A DNA stretch of 64,000 nucleotides, taken from Wuchereria bancrofti. Its lineage: Eukaryota; Nematoda; Chromadorea; Rhabditida; Onchocercidae. The DNA lies in NCBI GenBank assembly GCA_005281725.1, contig SSBO01000009.1, forward strand, positions 1,050,127-1,114,126. Direction: 5' to 3'. The notes beneath the pieces are model-generated. The model did not search any database. It was not told the DNA's origin and worked only from the letters and a program-made list of their open reading frames with translations. Positions within the stretch are counted from its first letter, which is position 1, and every line of letters starts with the position of its first letter. Below, piece by piece: positions 40,587-53,049 of this stretch. The translations under genes were made by a program, and so were the position numbers.

Positions 40587-40663
40587 TTCATAGATGTACC
40601 ATATTTCAAAATCTTTCCCAGTGGAAATTGCAGCTTTTTTGAAAGTTTGATGAGTCCATATAA

Positions 40664-43600
40664 TTACCAGTCAATTGTTAAATTAGCATATTTCTGTTTG
40701 ACTTGCAATGATAGTACATTGCTTGCTTCAGCAACCTCTTTGATTGCATTCAGCACATAATTTAGCATTTCTTTGGAATGAGCAGCACTAAGGCAAATTC
40801 TTACTCGACTTTCAGTCATATGTGTTGCTGGGAATGAAACCACCACAACTCCCACACGTCGATTCAACATTTCACGACCCCAAAACCTAAAGAAATGAAT
40901 GTCACAGAATGAGGATATTTTTTTTTTTTTTATTTATATAAAAATGTGCATAAAAACAAATATACCTTAAAAGATATATTTAAAATAATGGAGAATATAT
41001 TTTCAGTAGTAATTAATAAACTTAAAAGATATATTTAGAATAATGGAGAATATAATTTTAGTAAACGCTGAATTCATTCATAAACGCTTTCATTTAAATG
41101 ACAATCCTTGCATAATAGTTACGTACTGAAAAATCATCCAAAAACAGAAATTCATAACATTTTTTTAGCAGTACTCAGATATTTCAATGTTTTCTTTCTA
41201 TTTAAAATTTCAATTGCAAACCCGCATTTCGTAGGATAATAGAGCATAATTGGAACAATGGGACTGTCATCGGATCCACATACGATGCAACCCATACGTT
41301 TCAGATGTTTCCGAAAATAATGTGTATTACGCCTCAAATTTTGCCTCCTCATTTCACCTGAAATTAATCAAAAACTTAGCTTCTCAAAAATTTAGATTTA
41401 CCTTGAATAAACCTAATTGAAAGGAAATATTTCATCTATAACAGTTGGAAATTTATCATCGATGGTTATTTCTGTTTAATAACGGATTCTCATACGATGC
41501 AACCCATCAGATGTTTCCGGAAATAATGAAAAAATTCATAATTCAAAATACTAGACATTCTATTTGAATCACTAGAAATTTTAATATTAAAATTAATTTC
41601 GACAACTAACTAGTACATATAGATACTTTACATACAAAAAATTTATACAAAAAAATATACGAGAAATATTTATATACAAAAAACGTTCATATATACCAAA
41701 TACGTACGTATACGTATTGGCACGTACGTATATGTAACGCTTACCATCATTAGAACCATCTAGACCCATCATAATTTTCATTGATGATATGATCTGCTGT
41801 GCAACAGGAGGTGACATCGGAAGTGCATAGATCGTTGCAGCCGAATTTGCTCGTATATAATTTATAAGCCGCTAAAAAAAAAAAAAACAATTATGATATT
41901 CTCGTAATGTTATTCATGAATAAAAGGAGAAAAATGAGGTAGTAAATAGAATGCTAATAATAACAATTACAAAATTTATAGAAATTGAGTAAATTTCGGA
42001 GATAATCATGAATTTTCAAAATCAAAACTATAATATTTTGCTTATCTATTCATTTTGATATACAAATAAATTACTGAAAATACCTATCAAAGGTGATATT
42101 AAAAAAATATTAAGAAAAAAGTGTAGTATTAAAAAATTAAAACAGTCTATATTAGATAGTAGCATATATTTACTTTATTGCCTGCAATATAACCACCAGC
42201 TGCACTGAAACTTTTGGTGAATGTTCCCATTAGAATATCAACATCGTTCGGATCACAACCCCAATAATCAACAATTCCACGTCCACGTGGACCCATTGCT
42301 CCTGTATAGATTAAAAGAATTAATTAAATTATAAAAAGAAATTCAGAAATTACAGATATGTAAAAGAAAATTTTTAGAAAAAAAAAAGACTGTAGAAGAT
42401 ATATTATAATTTCAAACAAAGTTGAAAAAGAAATGCAATTAAATTTGTGACTTGGAAAAATGATGTATACTAGAGTGACTAATCTCTTAATCAATCAAAA
42501 ATGAAACATATTCAAAATGAATTAAGCAAAATTTACCAATGGAATGCGCTTCATCAAGATATATATAGGCACCGTATTTCTTCTTCAGTGCAATAATAGC
42601 TGGTAAATTACATATTGAACCCTCCATGGAATATATTCCTTCCACAATAATTAAAATTTTGGTGAATGGCTTCTTTGTCTTCGGATTACCATATACAATT
42701 GCATTACGAATAAGTCTTTCCAAATCTGCCATATCTTTAAATGAAAAAAAGAATGAATGCTATTAACAATAAATTTTTCAAAAATAATAATCATTGAAAT
42801 AGAGATTATCAAATTTAGAACTAAAATTAAGAACTCAAAAGGTAATTTCGATTATAGCATTACAAGGCATAAATCAATAAACAATTTGTTTTCCTCATAT
42901 TGAAATTAAAAAAACTACGAATGAAGATTAATCCCTCTTTACTATCACTACTGAGTCGCATTCTTGAAAAGAACTAATTGTGAAATTTTCCAAAATGAGT
43001 AGAAATATGATTTTAAGCAAAGATGCAGATGAAATATAGCACATTATTTTCCTAATTATACAATTTTCTAATCATACAATAAAAATTTTACAAGAAAAAA
43101 TTTCAAAAAACCTACCGTCGTGTTTGAAAATACGGACTGTTGCTCGTGACATTCGACTGCCAAGAATAAGTGATGCATGATTGAACTGATCACTAATTAT
43201 AATTGAATTCTACAATTAACAATAATACTAGCATAAAAAAATTAACTTGAAATATCACTGTAAGTAATATAACACAATAAAGAAAGAAATAGAGTGAGAG
43301 TTAAGTAAATGAAATAATTCAATATAATAAAGATACTTACTTCATCAGCTAAACATGGTGTATTCAAAGAATTAGTAGCAAATCCCATACTGAAACATAT
43401 AGCATCATCAACACCAATAAATTCAGCTACAAGCTTTTCCAGATCTCGTTGTGCCTTTGAAAATCCTAAATATATTTATGAACTTCGTAGTATTACCACT
43501 AATGTAATAAAATTGTTTATATATGATTCAGCAGCTACAATATTTCATATTTGAAACACTAAAATACTACTTTATCACAATAATTTATTAAAATCAAACC

Positions 43601-46383
43601 TAGTTTAAAATTTGAATGCAAGACATATTTTACAAATGTGATATTAAATGTTCTACTCGAAAGCACATGAATAGTTCATACGAAATAAATTTGTTCATTA
43701 AAATATTAAAACGTTAATAATAGTTTATTATAAAATGTTTTGAACATTTTACACTAAATACTGTTACTATACATTAACTAAACTTGAATCTCATTAACTG
43801 CATACTTCAGTAAATTGCAATGAATAAATATATCTGAGTGAAAAGAAAAGAAAAATTATAAGTAGAAAAGACAACGAAATGTTTAGATAAACATATTCAA
43901 CAATCTGAATAGTAATTTTAAAAAAAACTAATTAAAAAGAAGTAATTAAATAGTAATTAAAAAGAAAACAACAAACATTTCTATTATGATGCATAGGTAT
44001 TACCTAACTGTTGAATGGAGCAACATGTGGACAATCCTTGCTCATCGATAATTGCTGCTGCTTCGTTTCCACATATGCTATTAGTTTCAGCAAATCCCAT
44101 ATAATTATACGATCCAACATTGATCACTTCTGTTTCAGTTCCTGGGTACCTAATAAATATGAAACTTTAATTAAACGATTAATTAATTCATAATATGAAA
44201 CATTAAATGATTAATTTTCAATTCATAATGTCAATTTTTCACAAAAAATAAAATCCATATGTTTGTCTTTTTTCATCCATCAATTTTTTGAAAACAAACT
44301 AATAAGATGAATTTTGAGCAAAGAAATTATTGAATAGTTGTCTACTCTCCCCCCCCAAAAAAAAAAAAAAAAGTGTAAAATTTTACTTATAAGTCCAGTT
44401 GTAATCCTCAGAAGTACGATCCAGAAGTTTTACAGTTGCTCCTGGAACACTACAAATTGGTCGTTCAAAAACATCTCGTACACGCATGTAACAATTTCGT
44501 TCGTAAATAGCTTCAAATTCTGAGAAAAGTGGCACAAAATTCTGAAAATGAAAATTCTGAAGAAAAAAGTAATATAAAAATGAAAAAAAAAAAATATGTT
44601 CCTTAATTTTTTTACTCATCTACCAAATTTATCAATTAAGTTCAAAAAATCAAAGTACTAACCTGTTGTTCTGGTCTTTCAACAGCAGCAAAATTCTTTT
44701 CAATGCCATGCCTCCGAAGTAATTCTCGTAAGAATGCAAAAATCATCAAAACAGTCCAACAAAAGTAAACAGAGAGTGAAGTCAGGAAACTTTTCTGAAA
44801 AAAAAAAAAAAACGAGTTTGATTTAAATCTTCAAAAGCACTATGGAATTTCTTAAGCAACATAGATGAGGTAATAAAATATTTTAATAGTTTGCTTGCAT
44901 TGAGATCCATGAACGAATTTTAAAATCAATTTGTCACGAACACTATTTTATTCTCTTAACCTCCACTTAACCGAGAGGTTTGGAGCAGAACTATATTTTT
45001 AAGAAAGTTAGTAATTACGACGAAATCAAGTTTGAAATAAAAAAAAAAATTATACTGCTATTAAAATTACAACAGTGAAGTATACCTGATCGAATTCATT
45101 TCTGCTAGATCTTTGAAACTTTTCTTCATGCTTCGATTTAACAAATCCATTCTGAAATTTCCTTCCGAAAATTCTATTACAAATGAAATTTGATGAACAC
45201 AAGAAATACCAGTGCTATTCGATAATATATTCTTAGTGAAATTTTATGGTACTCAGAAGTTGTAGCTAGAAATTAACCACAAAAGAAGCCAGAGAAATTC
45301 ACAATATTTAGGATCCAAATAAATTTACAAACAAATCAAACTACCCATTTGTTATTAAGTTACAAATAATTACCTCCAACAACTACTCTCTGCATATGAC
45401 GCAAATTCAAAATATGTTTTAATAGCATTACTTTTGTGAAACTGTACCCTTTAATCATCTAACCTACCCGGAAATGGTCTAGCTCACATTTGAGCTAATT
45501 TTGCAACTGTACCCTTTAATGATCTAACCTACCCGGAAATACATACCTGTTGTGACAGTTCAGTTGATACATTACAGTTAGATTCTCCCTCACATCCGTT
45601 AATATTCCACGAGTATTCTTTGATATCATTAAGCGTCTGATAATACCTGCATGTATGCATATATGTGCATATGATCAACATTTTATTTAAAAATAAAAAA
45701 TAAATAAAACTAATCCAATAATTAGTGATTAACAATTAAACAACAGTCATTACTTAATAATCTGATAGAAATAAATTTTCAGTGTTTGAAATGCTTTTTC
45801 TTTCTCGATTTTTTCGAAAATTTCGAAAAGAAGCTATAAAAGAGGATTAAAATCAAAAAATATTGCAAAATAATTGATTTCAAAAAGATTGAAGTCAAAA
45901 ATATTACAAAACATAATGGTAGCAAAGAAGTGGAAAAATGTAAAATGATTCATCAATATTATCATTAATAATAGTTCAAATGTATTACAAATATAACATA
46001 TAAAGATTAAATAGGTAAAGAGAAAGAGAGAGAAGGAAGGGAGAGAAAAATGAAAATAAAATCTGAGAAAAAAAAGAAAAGAAAATTCTCAGATCAGATT
46101 TTCTTTCAATTGTTTCATTTTCCAAAATACCATTAGAAAGTTATGAAAATAGAAAAAAAAAAATTTCTCTGTAATTTAATTACGCAAAAAAATAATACTT
46201 TCCGGACGATTCCACAAAGGTATTAGTATCAGGTGATGTTATTGTTGATTGATGATGGGTCAAAGTTGAAGATTGTAATGCTAATGGACGAAGATCATAT
46301 GGTATATTCCGTAATGTTTCCGATACTTTGGAACATTCCTGACCACTTAACGGCAATGAATCCAATGATACCGTTTCATCCAT
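40664..46383 (-). CDS. sptl-2: Serine palmitoyltransferase catalytic subunit 2 (SPTLC2)
   Basis: PLP-dependent enzyme of the ER membrane that joins serine and palmitoyl-CoA, the first step of sphingolipid synthesis, as a heterodimer with SPTLC1. Thirteen exons: 46383-46199, 45646-45547, 45151-45086, 44794-44663, 44541-44387, 44149-44004, 43465-43341, 43209-43116, 42734-42537, 42301-42174, 41871-41745, 41357-41222, 40886-40664, in phase, 604 residues. A Ser/Thr-rich head of about 115 residues is followed by a membrane segment ([19 protein letters not shown], about 121-139). Then [35 protein letters not shown] (PLP-binding Asp and His) and [11 protein letters not shown], where Lys430 should bind PLP. 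The catalytic lysine distinguishes it from subunit 1, which lacks it. The end [20 protein letters not shown] is family-typical. The long head makes it some 40 residues longer than the human protein. Two small duplications sit in its introns. Confidence 0.95.
40966..41058. repeat. 55-bp-period duplication in an sptl-2 intron
   Basis: The segment starting cttaaaagatatattta with aataatggagaatata occurs twice, 55 bases apart, in the intron between the last two exons. Local duplication only. Confidence 0.8.
45441..45540. repeat. Direct repeat flanking a hairpin at an sptl-2 splice donor
   Basis: A 35-bp segment beginning actgtacccttt and ending acctacccggaaat occurs at 45441-45475 and again at 45506-45540, differing at one base. 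Between them, tagctca-catt-tgagcta at 45480-45497 is a perfect 7-bp stem with a 4-base loop. On the coding (minus) strand the second copy begins six bases past the exon end at 45547, so it lies just inside the donor site. Confidence 0.85.
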
Positions 46384-46617
46384 TAAAAAACTCAGTTAGC
46401 TTCCTGTAATATAATAAAATAATTAATTTAATTGTGAATATTCTTATTAAACATATGCAATGATCATTTCAAAAATTTATTCTGTGCAACTGATAATTGG
46501 AAAAAGCTTCCATCGAAATATGATAATAACATCCGGAAATGAATTACAGTATAGTGTTGAGACTAGGAAAATGTTACAACATCAAAAGATTTAGAAAGTT
46601 AAACAGGACAAATACTA

Positions 46618-46727
46618 TGAAAGAATTTACCGGAAGATTAATTAGAAATGCTGGAATTGCTGGAAAGAGTATAGAAAAGGTATATGAAAAAGTAAGGAAA
46701 ATTCGGAATGCATGTGAATATATATAA
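46618..46727 (+). other. Weak candidate small open frame
   Basis: From an internal ATG at about 46617 the frame reads MKEFTGRLIRNAGIAGK then IEKVYEKVRKI and stops at 46727, about 36 residues, preceded in frame by a less convincing stretch from 46539. The composition is less biased than in nearby random frames, but there is no family match and no splice framing. It may be noise or an upstream exon of an unseen + gene. Confidence 0.15.
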
Positions 46728-47439
46728 AAAAAGAATAATTAAAAAATAAATATTGAATAAAAGAAGAGTTAAACGAATTTCATCTTAAATTTAAAAAAAG
46801 AGTTAAACAAAAAATTTCATCTTAAATTTCACTAATTTTTTTTTTTGACTATTTTCTAAAATTAACTATTATTCAATTTTTCTGTCTTAATAGTTTCCGA
46901 TTGAGAACTTTTCGATTTATTACTTTCCGACTTTTCGCCTTTTCTTTCGCAATTTTATCACTTATCATCAAATAATTGCGAAATTTAATCCAGCATTACC
47001 GATACTGTGATAAATTTCAAAACTTAAAAAGATGATTTAGGATAATTATCACATACAGTATGTCAAGTAATATACACATGAGAAAATTAACATCAGCAAA
47101 CGTAATACACGTACGTCAGCGTTAAAAAGTAATAGAGTAAAGAGTATAGTGCAATTGTATGGTATCTACTACTAATAGTGAACAAGGAAATGTTTTAGAG
47201 GTCATGAAACGCTTCAGTGTTTCAAATTCTAATTTTGTGTGATAATAACCTGCGCACATACACACATACACGCATACATACACAGACAAACACACACGCA
47301 CAGACAGACACATACATAGGTATGTACAGGAAGACAGGTAGACATTTGTACACAAATTTAGGGAAAGAATTACATGAGTAAGCGTGCGTTAATGTTAACC
47401 TCAAATGTTCACCTTTGGCCTTTGAGTTGAAAAAAAAAA

Positions 47440-47676
47440 ATGAGAAAGGAGAGAGGGAGAGAGAGAGAGGGAAAGGGTGACAGAGAGAGAGAGAGAGTCT
47501 TCTATAATGGAAACGAAATATGTGATAGTTTAACTTTGAAAGAAAAAAAAGTCGCCTATATCTCGTTTAACATCCACTTACGCCATAAAAATCTAAGAAT
47601 GGTCTATGAACGAAGGGAAAAGAGAGAGAAAGAGAGAGAGAGAGAGGGAGAAAGAGAAAGAGAGAGAGAAATGTAA
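47440..47676. repeat. GA-rich simple-sequence tract
   Basis: Two purine-rich blocks (gagaga and gaaagagag variants) separated by about 100 bases of ordinary sequence. They keep a long frame open on the + strand by composition alone (Arg/Glu repeats). Confidence 0.85.
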
Positions 47677-48908
47677 CGATACTGAATTGTTGTTACAAAA
47701 GGAAATATCGGTCTCAATAAATCTTCACCCTCTTTTTCTTAGTATTTTTTTTTCAGCAGGTTGACAGATGTGACACATCGGTTGCGACGATCGATCGAGA
47801 ATGAGCTCATTCGAGAATGATTTATCCCGCGATTGCTCATTTCTGAGAAATGATTGGTAGAAGTTTCTCGATAGATAGCGATACAAATTGAGAATAGTAA
47901 AGTTTATAAATTTTTTAAAAATTTAAAAAAAGAAAAACTTGTATATTTGCAGCTTATAAATGTTAAAATTTTTAATGATAACAATTCGGGATAATTGTAT
48001 AAATGTGCGACAGTAATTACAGTCATGCTTTACCTTACTTTACCTTACTGTCATACTTTACCCATATTTTACCTGTTAGTAATATCGAAGCGTTGTACAA
48101 TTAACCCAAATTGACCCTGATAACATGATAAGATATAACAAGAATAAATCAACTAGACTTTTAATATAACAATTTAAATTACTTCCGATTCAGTTTACCT
48201 GTAATAATGTTGGAATTTCCAAAATGTATGCCCAAGTTTAAATTGTCATAAATTACAATCAGATAAATATTCATGTTTGAATTAAATAATTACAACATTT
48301 ATTTCCTTCTTTCGTGACAAACAATGCGACATTTCCGCTATGCACAAATACTATGTGACGATTCTCAGTATAGTACAATATTTTATCTAACTGATATCCT
48401 ATCAAATGTTAAATATAAAAATTTAAACTAAAATTTGCCACTGGAAAAAAAAGGAATCATTTACATAATGCTCATAGCATTCATTACATATACATTTTCT
48501 CATATTGTAAAAGATTTTTGGCGCTGATAGAGGCGATATACAAGCAATAAGCAATGTAAAAATAATATATGCAATTTTTTTTTTTTCAAATGTTTGATAT
48601 GATATTGTGATTAAAATAGATCAGTATTTTCTTTTGATTTGATTAAAATGAAATGAAATAAAATGAAAGGGATTAAATTTTTGTGGTTATGATATACACA
48701 TACATAAAATGTAAGGCAAGTGTGTTTTTAATTTTTCAGTTAATTTTATTAAAGTTAATCAATTTTATCAAAGTTAATTTTTATTAAACTAATTATGAAA
48801 ACTAAATCGTATTGCATCAATTAGGTAATCAGTTAATGTAATATTAATATTAGGAAACGAATAAAATGTGCGTAAATTTGGAATTGGTAGTAAATAAATC
48901 ATCACCTG

Positions 48909-49400
48909 AATTAGACTTGTTAACTAATTAGGCTTTTTTGAAAACCAAGAATGAATCATCACCTGAATTAGGCTTGTTAACTAATTAGGCTTTTTTGAAA
49001 ACCAAGAATGAATCATCATATGAATTAGGCTTGTTAACTAATTAGGCTTTTTTGAAAACCAAGAATGAATCATCACATGAATTAGGCTTTTTTGAAAATC
49101 AAGAATGAATCATCACCTGAATTAGGCTTGTTAACTAATTAGGCTTTTTTGAAAACCAAGAATGAATCATCACATGAATTAGGCTTTTTTGAAAACCAAG
49201 AATGAATCATCACCTGAATTAGGCTTGTTAACCAATTAGGCTTTTTTGAAAACCAAGAATGAATCATCACCTGAATTAGGCTTGTTAACCAATTAGGCTT
49301 TTTTGAAAACCAAGAATGAATCATCACCTGAATTAGGCTTGTTAACTAATTAGGCTTTTTTGAAAACCAAGAATGAATCATCATATGAATTAGGCTTATT
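48909..49400. repeat. 57/40-bp minisatellite, array 1
   Basis: Nine units: seven of 57 bp and two of 40 bp, then a truncated 13-bp end. The 40-bp unit (aattaggcttttttgaaaac followed by caagaatgaatcatcacctg) is the 57-bp unit lacking its first 17 bases (aattaggcttgttaact), which themselves repeat the start of the 40-mer. Unit ends vary between cacctg, cacatg and catatg. 57 is a multiple of three, so the minus strand stays open across part of the array (repeating MIHSWFSKKPNWLTSLIQV), a by-product and not a gene. Confidence 0.95.
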
Positions 49401-50369
49401 AACTTTAGGAATATTTAGCATCACATTGAAATTATTGTCCGTATTAACTAGGTGAAGTCTGAATAAGATGAGTAAATGAATATTTCAATTCTGCTATGTC
49501 AGTACAAGTTAATGGTGTGCTATTAAGGTAATTCGTTGAAGAATTTGATGTTAATATTTAATATTTACTTCTTGTGAACACGTAATAGATCATACTTACG
49601 TGGTTTACTTTTTCACTTCCGTGCGATTATGCTTTATCGATTTATTTGTGACTAATAGAAAGTGGAATATATTAAAGTATCGGAGGTGCTAAAGGATAAG
49701 TAAGAGAAAGGCACAATCTCAATCTAATTTTATTAATTAAGTATGAAGCTAATGGCATCATTAGTATAAAAAGAATAAGAAATAAAATTTGAAATTTTGA
49801 TTTGAAATTTTGCAAATGTAATAAAATTGTTTCATTTCGCCGAGACATTTTATCTCTTCCTTATCATACTTTATTCAAAACGAGAAAAACTATCTCTAAT
49901 TTATTACAAATAAAATTCTGCTAGATAACATGGAAAACAGGTAAAATTCAAAATGAAACTTTAACAATTAGCAAAAAGAAAAGTATTGAAAAAGGCACAA
50001 AACAAAAATAGCACTAATTAAGGCCGTAATATAAGGATCAAAATTAAAGATTTGATGTGAAAAAAAAAGTCAATAAGAAATCTGTCGATAACAAATACAT
50101 CGTTGGATGATAACACGAATTTCTCGGAGACAAATTAAAAATGCAATTTGTGTTAACAGTTGTGAATATGATATTGGCTGATACTTAAGATGATAACAAA
50201 TGATCTAAGTGATAAAAGCTTATTTAGAGATTGGTTATTTAAATAAAGTCTAGGAATGAATTTTCTTTTTCAAATTTTATGATGCGTAAAGTAGATAAAA
50301 TAATTTTTTTTTTCTTTTGTTGAATAATTTTTGAAAATAATTTTGCCAAATTTATGATAAGTTTAATGG
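49401..50369. repeat. 969-bp block, copy 1
   Basis: Begins aactttaggaatatttagca and ends gataagtttaatgg. The same block recurs at 50652-51620 and 51829-52797 with the same length and no difference noticed on reading. It has no long open frame, no terminal inverted repeats that I could see and no recognisable element protein. It is followed by a single N and a new minisatellite array. Confidence 0.95.
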
Positions 50370-50370
50370 N
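50370..50370. other. Single N base at a repeat junction
   Basis: An undetermined base sits exactly where block copy 1 ends and minisatellite array 2 begins. This looks like an assembly join rather than a sequencing miscall. Confidence 0.9.
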
Positions 50371-50651
50371 AATTAGGCTTTTTTGAAAACCAAGAATGAA
50401 TCATCACCTGAATTAGGCTTGTTAACTAATTAGGCTTTTTTGAAAACCAAGAACGAATCATCACCTGAATTAGGCTTGTTAACTAATTAGCCTTTTTTGA
50501 AAACCAAGAATGAATCATCACCTGAATTAGGCTTGTTAACCAATTAGGCTTTTTTGAAAACCAAGAATGAATCATCACCTGAATTAGGCTTGTTAACCAA
50601 TTAGGCTTTTTTGAAAACCAAGAATGAATCATCATATGAATTAGGCTTATT
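50371..50651. repeat. 57/40-bp minisatellite, array 2
   Basis: One 40-bp unit, four 57-bp units and the same 13-bp truncated end as array 1. The first unit starts mid-structure right after the N. Confidence 0.95.
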
Positions 50652-51620
50652 AACTTTAGGAATATTTAGCATCACATTGAAATTATTGTCCGTATTAACT
50701 AGGTGAAGTCTGAATAAGATGAGTAAATGAATATTTCAATTCTGCTATGTCAGTACAAGTTAATGGTGTGCTATTAAGGTAATTCGTTGAAGAATTTGAT
50801 GTTAATATTTAATATTTACTTCTTGTGAACACGTAATAGATCATACTTACGTGGTTTACTTTTTCACTTCCGTGCGATTATGCTTTATCGATTTATTTGT
50901 GACTAATAGAAAGTGGAATATATTAAAGTATCGGAGGTGCTAAAGGATAAGTAAGAGAAAGGCACAATCTCAATCTAATTTTATTAATTAAGTATGAAGC
51001 TAATGGCATCATTAGTATAAAAAGAATAAGAAATAAAATTTGAAATTTTGATTTGAAATTTTGCAAATGTAATAAAATTGTTTCATTTCGCCGAGACATT
51101 TTATCTCTTCCTTATCATACTTTATTCAAAACGAGAAAAACTATCTCTAATTTATTACAAATAAAATTCTGCTAGATAACATGGAAAACAGGTAAAATTC
51201 AAAATGAAACTTTAACAATTAGCAAAAAGAAAAGTATTGAAAAAGGCACAAAACAAAAATAGCACTAATTAAGGCCGTAATATAAGGATCAAAATTAAAG
51301 ATTTGATGTGAAAAAAAAAGTCAATAAGAAATCTGTCGATAACAAATACATCGTTGGATGATAACACGAATTTCTCGGAGACAAATTAAAAATGCAATTT
51401 GTGTTAACAGTTGTGAATATGATATTGGCTGATACTTAAGATGATAACAAATGATCTAAGTGATAAAAGCTTATTTAGAGATTGGTTATTTAAATAAAGT
51501 CTAGGAATGAATTTTCTTTTTCAAATTTTATGATGCGTAAAGTAGATAAAATAATTTTTTTTTTCTTTTGTTGAATAATTTTTGAAAATAATTTTGCCAA
51601 ATTTATGATAAGTTTAATGG
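50652..51620. repeat. 969-bp block, copy 2
   Basis: Same length and, as far as read, the same sequence as copy 1. Followed by a second single N at 51621. Confidence 0.95.
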
Positions 51621-51621
51621 N

Positions 51622-51828
51622 AATTAGGCTTTTTTGAAAACCAAGAATGAATCATCACCTGAATTAGGCTTGTTAACCAATTAGGCTTTTTTGAAAACCA
51701 AGAATGAATCATCACCTGAATTAGGCTTGTTAACCAATTAGGCTTTTTTGAAAACCAAGAATGAATCATCACATGAATTAGGCTTTTTTGAAAACCAAGA
51801 ATGAATCATCATATGAATTAGGCTTATT
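51622..51828. repeat. 57/40-bp minisatellite, array 3
   Basis: 40-, 57-, 57- and 40-bp units, then the 13-bp truncated end. It begins directly after the N at 51621. Confidence 0.95.
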
Positions 51829-52797
51829 AACTTTAGGAATATTTAGCATCACATTGAAATTATTGTCCGTATTAACTAGGTGAAGTCTGAATAAGATGAG
51901 TAAATGAATATTTCAATTCTGCTATGTCAGTACAAGTTAATGGTGTGCTATTAAGGTAATTCGTTGAAGAATTTGATGTTAATATTTAATATTTACTTCT
52001 TGTGAACACGTAATAGATCATACTTACGTGGTTTACTTTTTCACTTCCGTGCGATTATGCTTTATCGATTTATTTGTGACTAATAGAAAGTGGAATATAT
52101 TAAAGTATCGGAGGTGCTAAAGGATAAGTAAGAGAAAGGCACAATCTCAATCTAATTTTATTAATTAAGTATGAAGCTAATGGCATCATTAGTATAAAAA
52201 GAATAAGAAATAAAATTTGAAATTTTGATTTGAAATTTTGCAAATGTAATAAAATTGTTTCATTTCGCCGAGACATTTTATCTCTTCCTTATCATACTTT
52301 ATTCAAAACGAGAAAAACTATCTCTAATTTATTACAAATAAAATTCTGCTAGATAACATGGAAAACAGGTAAAATTCAAAATGAAACTTTAACAATTAGC
52401 AAAAAGAAAAGTATTGAAAAAGGCACAAAACAAAAATAGCACTAATTAAGGCCGTAATATAAGGATCAAAATTAAAGATTTGATGTGAAAAAAAAAGTCA
52501 ATAAGAAATCTGTCGATAACAAATACATCGTTGGATGATAACACGAATTTCTCGGAGACAAATTAAAAATGCAATTTGTGTTAACAGTTGTGAATATGAT
52601 ATTGGCTGATACTTAAGATGATAACAAATGATCTAAGTGATAAAAGCTTATTTAGAGATTGGTTATTTAAATAAAGTCTAGGAATGAATTTTCTTTTTCA
52701 AATTTTATGATGCGTAAAGTAGATAAAATAATTTTTTTTTTCTTTTGTTGAATAATTTTTGAAAATAATTTTGCCAAATTTATGATAAGTTTAATGG
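51829..52797. repeat. 969-bp block, copy 3
   Basis: Same 969-bp block. Unlike the other two copies it runs on without an N into unique sequence (cattcattggtgagaaatc), so its right end is the only one tied to flanking DNA. Confidence 0.95.
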
Positions 52798-53049
52798 CAT
52801 TCATTGGTGAGAAATCAATCAATTTTTTTCTCCCTATTTTACTTATTTAGATTAAAAATTAAATTCTTAATTAAAAAAAAAAAATTAATCAGTCAATTTG
52901 CACAAAAAATCAAACGTCTTCTTGCATAATTTTCCTAAAATCAGTTGAAATTATCAGCTTACCCGATTTTAGAATGATAAAATGATAAGTGATAAGAAGA
53001 GATCATTGATAAATAACATAATATAGTATTTTACAATTATAATATCAAT

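Larger units (their letters stand above)
39513..40663. other. Convergent 3' region, SLD5 and serine palmitoyltransferase
   Basis: Tail-to-tail interval holding both 3' untranslated regions. The open frames at 39844-40035 (-), 40255-40476 (-) and 40363-40593 (+) have no splice or family support. No RNA gene was recognised. Confidence 0.55.
46384..48908. other. Intergenic region upstream of sptl-2
   Basis: Should contain the sptl-2 promoter; an acceptor (tattacag) lies 20 bases before its ATG. Low-complexity tracts dominate: GA-rich repeats near 46020-46080 (inside the first intron), 47440-47500 and 47620-47670, and an acac/acatac run at 47258-47345. A 14-bp palindrome GAATGAGCTCATTC is at 47799-47812 in a locally CG-richer patch. 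The open frame at 46539-46727 (+) is kept as a separate weak candidate. Confidence 0.5.

Noticed and set aside
47440..47676. 78-codon frame rich in Arg and Glu
   Set aside because: GA-repeat composition only.
49139..49327. Minus-strand frame repeating a 19-residue unit
   Set aside because: Produced by the 57-bp repeat length being divisible by three; it breaks at every 40-bp unit and has no splice or start context.
48909..52797. A transposable element with the 969-bp block as its body
   Set aside because: No terminal inverted repeats, target duplications or element protein were seen; a tandem satellite or assembly stitching explains it better.
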